Notes under the pieces: generated by a model
Database searches by the model: none
What the model was told of the DNA's origin: nothing
What the model saw: the letters and a program-made list of their open reading frames with translations, nothing else
Translations under genes and position numbers: made by a program
Part shown: positions 60,661 to 64,000 of the stretch, piece after piece
Layout of the letters: the number at the start of each line of letters is the position of its first letter
Position numbering within the stretch: the stretch's first letter is position 1
Assembly: GCF_902498065.1 (NCBI RefSeq)
Contig: NZ_CABVIR010000008.1
Span: 248,001-312,000 of the forward strand
Origin: Pseudomonas fluorescens
GTDB taxonomy: Bacteria; Pseudomonadota; Gammaproteobacteria; Pseudomonadales; Pseudomonadaceae
Direction: 5' to 3'
Length of the DNA: 64,000 nt

Positions 60661-61194
60661 CTACTTCTTCTTGGCTTCTTTACGACGGACGACTTCGTCC
60701 GCGTAGCGCACACCTTTGCCTTTGTACGGCTCTGGTGGACGGAAGTCGCGGATCTCGGCGGCCACTTGACCTACCAGCTGCTTATCGATACCCCGAATCA
60801 GGATGTCGGTTTGGCTAGGAGTCTCAGCGGTGATGCCTTCCGGCAGTTCATAATCCACTGGGTGCGAGAAGCCAAGAGCCAGGTTCAGCACTGTGCCTTT
60901 TGCTTGCGCTTTGTAACCGACACCGACCAGCTGGAGCTTACGCTCGAAGCCTTGGCTTACGCCTTGGACCATGTTGTTTACCAACGCACGAGTGGTACCA
61001 GCCATTGCGCGAGTTTGTTGATCGCCATTGCGAGCAGCGAAACGCAGCTCACCAGCTTCTTCAACGATCTCAACGGACGAATGGATGTTCAGTTCGAGAG
61101 TACCCTTGGCACCCTTCACCGAAAGCTGTTGGCCTGCGAATTTGACTTCGACACCGGCTGGCAGCTTAACGGGGTTCTTAGCGACGCGTGACAT
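60661..61194 (-). CDS. rplF: 50S ribosomal protein L6
   Basis: A 177-aa protein near the factor-binding site. SRVAKNPVKLPAGVEVKFAGQQLSVKGAKG and the C-terminal VGQVAAEIRDFRPPEPYKGKGVRYADEVVRRKEAKKK are diagnostic. 12 bp after rpsH. Confidence 0.98.
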   Translation of the reverse strand: MSRVAKNPVKLPAGVEVKFAGQQLSVKGAKGTLELNIHSSVEIVEEAGELRFAARNGDQQTRAMAGTTRALVNNMVQGVSQGFERKLQLVGVGYKAQAKGTVLNLALGFSHPVDYELPEGITAETPSQTDILIRGIDKQLVGQVAAEIRDFRPPEPYKGKGVRYADEVVRRKEAKKK

Positions 61195-61206
61195 GCTTAT
61201 CCCCCC

Positions 61207-61599
61207 TTAGAACACAGTGCAAAGAACTTCGCCGCCGACACCGGCAGCGCGCGCAGCACGATCCGTCATCACACCTTTGTTGGTGGAGACGATAGACACA
61301 CCGAGACCGCCACGAACTTTTGGCAGATCATCGACGGACTTGTACTGACGCAGGCCTGGACGGCTAACGCGCTTCACTTCCTCGATGACCGGACGGCCTT
61401 CGAAGTACTTCAGCTCGATGGACAGCAGTGGTTTGATTTCGCTGCTGATCTGATAACCCGCAATGTAACCTTCGTCCTTCAGGACTTTGGCAACAGCTAC
61501 CTTCAAAGTAGAAGATGGCATGCTTACGACGGACTTTTCAGCCATCTGGGCATTACGGATTCGAGTTAGCATGTCCGCTAACGGGTCCTGCATACTCAT
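61207..61599 (-). CDS. rpsH: 30S ribosomal protein S8
   Basis: A 130-aa 16S rRNA-binding protein and, in E. coli, the repressor of the spc operon. MSMQDPLADMLTRIRNAQMA and GLGVSIVSTNKGVMTDRAARAAGVGGEVLCTVF are typical. It is preceded by an unusually long 209-bp gap after rpsN that carries a hairpin, a sigma70 promoter and a terminator-like leader, so it may have its own transcript. AGGAG lies about ten bases upstream of ATG. Confidence 0.98.
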   Translation of the reverse strand: MSMQDPLADMLTRIRNAQMAEKSVVSMPSSTLKVAVAKVLKDEGYIAGYQISSEIKPLLSIELKYFEGRPVIEEVKRVSRPGLRQYKSVDDLPKVRGGLGVSIVSTNKGVMTDRAARAAGVGGEVLCTVF

Positions 61600-61619
61600 G
61601 GGCTAGACGCTCCTAATAC

Positions 61620-61641
61620 AAAAAAATTAGCCTTGCGGCTA
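61620..61641 (-). terminator. Terminator-like hairpin in the rpsH leader
   Basis: On the minus strand: TAGCC-GCAA-GGCTA followed by A and a run of seven Ts, about 20 bases before the rpsH start codon. The five-pair stem with a GNRA loop is short, so it could be a weak or conditional (attenuator) terminator. Confidence 0.45.
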
Positions 61642-61697
61642 CTACTTGTCGCCGAGCACATCCATGCGATAAAAGCACGGGCTCAGGCGAGCCGGGT

Positions 61698-61726
61698 ATT
61701 CTAGACACACCCCACAAATGAATCAA
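61698..61726 (-). promoter_or_regulatory. Sigma70 promoter in the rpsN-rpsH gap
   Basis: On the minus strand: -35 TTGATT (61726-61721), exactly 17 bp, then -10 TAGAAT (61703-61698). The start would be near 61691, giving a leader of about 92 bases for rpsH. The -35 lies within the downstream arm of the strong hairpin. Confidence 0.65.
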
Positions 61727-61748
61727 GCCCCAAAAGGGGCTTGATTCA
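61719..61748 (-). terminator. Strong hairpin between rpsN and rpsH
   Basis: A perfect 13-bp stem, TGAATCAAGCCCC/GGGGCTTGATTCA, with an AAAA loop. Only ATTTG follows on the minus strand, so it may be an inefficient terminator or an RNase processing site separating rpsN from rpsH. Confidence 0.6.
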
Positions 61749-61808
61749 AGTTCAAGGTCACCGGTGGTCAGGATCTTGCGATCCCGAACACCGAGACTTT
61801 GACAGTGC

Positions 61809-62114
61809 TTACCAGCTGGCTTTAACCAGACCAGGTACGTCACCACGCATTGCAGCTTCACGCAGCTTGTTACGGCCGAGGCCGAACTTGCGGTAAACGC
61901 CGTGTGGACGACCGGTCAGGCGGCAGCGGTTACGCATGCGCGAAGCGCTTGCGTCACGTGGCTGCTTCTGCAGAGCTACTGTAGCTTCCCAACGCGCTTC
62001 TGGACTTGCGTTCAGATCAACGATGATAGCTTTCAGTGCTGCACGCTTTTTGGCGTACTTGGCAACCGTGAGCTGACGCTTCAGCTCGCGGTTTTTCATG
62101 CTCATCTTGGCCAT
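61809..62114 (-). CDS. rpsN: 30S ribosomal protein S14
   Basis: A 101-aa protein, the long zinc-free form: starts MAKMSMKNRELKRQLTVAKY and ends RPHGVYRKFGLGRNKLREAAMRGDVPGLVKASW, with the CRLTGRPHG motif lacking the CxxC pairs. The ATG at 62114 is used because an upstream in-frame stretch is not S14-like. Lies 13 bp after rplE. Confidence 0.97.
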   Translation of the reverse strand: MAKMSMKNRELKRQLTVAKYAKKRAALKAIIVDLNASPEARWEATVALQKQPRDASASRMRNRCRLTGRPHGVYRKFGLGRNKLREAAMRGDVPGLVKASW

Positions 62115-62127
62115 TTTCCTACTCCAA

Positions 62128-62667
62128 TCAGTTGCGGAACGGGAATTTGAAAGCACGCAACAGGGCGCGACCTTCATCATCGTTCTTGGCAGTGGTGGTC
62201 AGGGTAATGTCCAGACCGCGGAGAGCATCGATCTTGTCGTAGTCGATTTCCGGGAAGATGATCTGCTCTTTAACGCCCATGCTGTAGTTACCACGACCAT
62301 CGAAGGACTTGGCATTCAGGCCGCGGAAGTCGCGAACCCGAGGCAGGGAGATCGACAGCAGACGATCCAGGAATTCATACATACGCTCACGGCGCAGGGT
62401 CACTTTGACGCCGATCGGCCAACCTTCACGGACTTTAAAGCCAGCGATGGATTTCCGAGCGTAGGTCACAACGACTTTCTGGCCGGTGATCTTTTCCAGG
62501 TCAGCAACAGCGTGTTCGATGACTTTTTTGTCACCGACCGCTTCGCCCAGACCCATGTTCAGGGTGATTTTGGTAACGCGTGGAACTTCCATCACGTTCG
62601 AAAGCTTAAGTTCTTCCTTAAGCTTCGGTGCGATTTCCTTCCAGTAAATCTCTTTTAGTCGTGCCAT
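62128..62667 (-). CDS. rplE: 50S ribosomal protein L5
   Basis: A 179-aa 5S rRNA-binding protein. YWKEIAPKLKEELKLSNVMEVPRVTKITLNMGLGEAV and NYSMGVKEQIIFPEIDYDKIDALRGLDI are characteristic. In E. coli S8 represses the spc operon by binding at the start of this gene. Between rplX and rpsN. Confidence 0.98.
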   Translation of the reverse strand: MARLKEIYWKEIAPKLKEELKLSNVMEVPRVTKITLNMGLGEAVGDKKVIEHAVADLEKITGQKVVVTYARKSIAGFKVREGWPIGVKVTLRRERMYEFLDRLLSISLPRVRDFRGLNAKSFDGRGNYSMGVKEQIIFPEIDYDKIDALRGLDITLTTTAKNDDEGRALLRAFKFPFRN

Positions 62668-62687
62668 GGTCTTCTACCTAGCAGTGT

Positions 62688-63002
62688 TCAAGCATCAACC
62701 GCTTTTTGGGTCGACTTGAAGACACGAATTTTCTTGCCGTCTTCTACTTTGAAACCAACGCGGTCAGCCTTGTTGGTTTCGCCGTTGAAAATGGCGACGT
62801 TAGAAGCGTCCAGTGGAGCTTCTTTTTCGACGATACCGCCTTGTACGCCCGACATCGGGTTAGGCTTGGTATGACGCTTAACCAGGTTCAGACCGCCAAT
62901 AACCAGACGGTTGTTAGCGAGAACCTTAAGCACCTTACCGCGCTTACCTTTGTCTTTGCCGGCGATCACGATGATCTCGTCGTCACGACGAATCTTTTGC
63001 AT
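62688..63002 (-). CDS. rplX: 50S ribosomal protein L24
   Basis: A 104-aa assembly-initiator protein. The KOW motif is DDEIIVIAGKDKGKRGKVLKVLANNRLVIGGLNLVKRHTKPNP. Lies 11 bp after rplN and 20 bp before rplE. Confidence 0.98.
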   Translation of the reverse strand: MQKIRRDDEIIVIAGKDKGKRGKVLKVLANNRLVIGGLNLVKRHTKPNPMSGVQGGIVEKEAPLDASNVAIFNGETNKADRVGFKVEDGKKIRVFKSTQKAVDA

Positions 63003-63013
63003 GTCGGATCTCC

Positions 63014-63382
63014 TTACAGCACTTCTGGGGCGAGCGAGACGATCTTCATGAACTTCTCAGTACGAAGTTCACGGGTCACTGGCCCAAAGATACGGGTGCC
63101 GATCGGCTCTTGCTTGTTGTTCAGAAGAACAGCAGCGTTGCCATCAAAGCGGATAATGGAGCCATCAGCACGACGTACGCCGTGACGAGTGCGGACTACA
63201 ACAGCAGTCATCACTTGGCCTTTTTTCACTTTACCGCGAGGAATTGCTTCCTTCACGGTAACTTTGATGATGTCACCGATACCAGCGTAACGACGATGGG
63301 AGCCACCCAGCACCTTGATGCACATAACGCGGCGAGCGCCGCTGTTATCGGCCACATCGAGCATGGATTGAGTCTGAATCAT
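63014..63382 (-). CDS. rplN: 50S ribosomal protein L14
   Basis: A 122-aa protein at the subunit interface. MIQTQSMLDVADNSGARRVMCIKVLGG and PRGKVKKGQVMTAVVVRTRHGVRRADGS are diagnostic. It is the first gene of the spc operon, 23 bp after rpsQ. Confidence 0.98.
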   Translation of the reverse strand: MIQTQSMLDVADNSGARRVMCIKVLGGSHRRYAGIGDIIKVTVKEAIPRGKVKKGQVMTAVVVRTRHGVRRADGSIIRFDGNAAVLLNNKQEPIGTRIFGPVTRELRTEKFMKIVSLAPEVL

Positions 63383-63405
63383 ATAATTTCTCCGACCCCT
63401 AGTCC

Positions 63406-63672
63406 TTAGACTTCCACAGCGCGTTCGAGAACATCAACCAGCGCCCAAGACTTGGTCTTGGCCAGCGGACGAGTTTCACGAATAGTGACTTTATCGCCGA
63501 TGTGGCACTGATTGGTTTCGTCGTGCGCGTGCAGCTTAGTCGAACGCTTAACGTATTTACCGTAGATCGGGTGCTTTACGCGACGCTCGATCAGAACGGT
63601 GATGGTCTTGTCCATTTTGTCGCTGACAACACGGCCAGTCAGCGTACGGACGGTTTTTTCGGCTTCAGCCAT
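63406..63672 (-). CDS. rpsQ: 30S ribosomal protein S17
   Basis: An 88-aa OB-fold protein that binds 16S rRNA early. RTLTGRVVSDKMDKTITVLIERRVKHPIYGKYVKRSTKLHAHDE matches S17. It closes the S10 operon, two bases after rpmC. Confidence 0.98.
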   Translation of the reverse strand: MAEAEKTVRTLTGRVVSDKMDKTITVLIERRVKHPIYGKYVKRSTKLHAHDETNQCHIGDKVTIRETRPLAKTKSWALVDVLERAVEV

Positions 63673-63674
63673 GA

Positions 63675-63866
63675 TTACTTACCTGCCTGCTGTTTGAGCA
63701 CAGTCTTCACGCGAGCGATGTCACGCTTAACTTGCCGGAGCAGGTGAGACTGCCCCAACTGGCCAGTTGCTTTCTGCATGCGCAGATTGAACTGGTCGCG
63801 CAGCAGGCCGAGCAGTTGCTCGTTAAGCTGCGGCGCGTCTTTTTCACGAAGTTCGTTCGCTTTCAT
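63675..63866 (-). CDS. rpmC: 50S ribosomal protein L29
   Basis: A 63-aa protein at the polypeptide exit. MKANELREKDAPQLNEQLLGLLRDQFNLRMQKATGQL is typical. The ATG at 63866 shares one base with the rplP stop (TGATG), so they are coupled; an in-frame GTG just upstream is a less likely start. Confidence 0.97.
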   Translation of the reverse strand: MKANELREKDAPQLNEQLLGLLRDQFNLRMQKATGQLGQSHLLRQVKRDIARVKTVLKQQAGK

Positions 63867-64000
63867 CACATCACCGTCCGTTTAACAAAAGCGGTGGCGA
63901 GCGGCAGCTTTGCAGCAGCCAGGGCAAAAGCCTCACGCGCCAGCTCTTCAGAAACGCCCTCGATTTCATACAGGACTTTGCCTGGCTGAATCTGGGCAAC
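63866..64000 (-). CDS. rplP: 50S ribosomal protein L16, C-terminal part
   Basis: Only the last 44 residues lie in the window; the frame runs off the right edge. Visible sequence VAQIQPGKVLYEIEGVSEELAREAF through AAAKLPLATAFVKRTVM matches the L16 C-terminus. It precedes rpmC in the S10 operon. Confidence 0.95.
   Translation of the reverse strand, partial: VAQIQPGKVLYEIEGVSEELAREAFALAAAKLPLATAFVKRTVM

Overview
The window is a stretch of chromosome from a fluorescent-group Pseudomonas (gammaproteobacterium, high GC). The grounds are protein-level resemblance to Pseudomonas orthologues, recognisable blocks of Pseudomonas gene order (ispA-dxs; nrdR-ribD-ribE-ribBA-ribH-nusB-thiL-pgpA; zinc cassette-oprG-epimerase; ssb-MFS-uvrA-ferritin-katA-rplQ), and thirteen loci of REP/REPIN palindromes of the GTGGGAGC type that pseudomonads carry between genes. 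No rRNA, tRNA, phage, IS element, integron or CRISPR array was seen. Essentially everything is housekeeping or conserved accessory content.

Layout. 1-2304: end of ispA and dxs (isoprenoid precursors). 2475-5193: cobalamin receptor btuB, convergent with a btuF-like binding protein. 5193-13198 (minus): vitamin cluster, with riboflavin genes ribA, ribH, ribBA, ribE and ribD, thiamine kinase thiL, nusB, pgpA and nrdR. 13327-15859: a lipoprotein, a methyltransferase, the thioredoxin/TPR protein YbbN and a small hypothetical. 15994-19242: a four-gene zinc-linked ABC cassette (His-rich ZrgA-type protein, ATPase, FtsX-like permease, DUF3299). 19464-22042: outer-membrane OprG and a sugar-nucleotide epimerase pair. 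22358-30442: Lhr-type helicase, large MscS-type channel, MFS exporter. 30652-34652: DUF72-EEP-ClsB-YbhN phospholipid operon. 34758-38567: hydrolase/DUF3182 pair, GlxA-type regulator and isochorismatase-fold hydrolase.

38660-47351 is the most unusual region. It is an expanded yjf operon: YjfI, PspA/IM30, rhomboid protease, K+-channel/RCK protein, DUF2491, DUF350, DUF1190 lipoprotein and a glutathionylspermidine-synthase-like ATP-grasp enzyme, followed by an OsmC-YcaO fusion. Two identical perfect 12-bp palindromes bracket its putative promoter. It looks like an envelope-stress system. YjfI carries an N-terminal extension resembling a ribbon-helix-helix DNA-binding segment, so it is a candidate for the regulator that reads those palindromes.

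47421-54515: ssb, an MFS transporter, uvrA, a non-haem bacterial ferritin and catalase. 54704-64000 (minus): the alpha operon (rplQ, rpoA, rpsD, rpsK, rpsM), the spc operon (rpmJ to rplN) and the end of the S10 operon (rpsQ, rpmC, partial rplP). Two gaps in this ribosomal block, rpmJ-rpsM and rpsN-rpsH, each hold a strong hairpin followed at once by a sigma70 promoter with exactly 17-bp spacing. This suggests the spc operon is re-initiated at rpsH.
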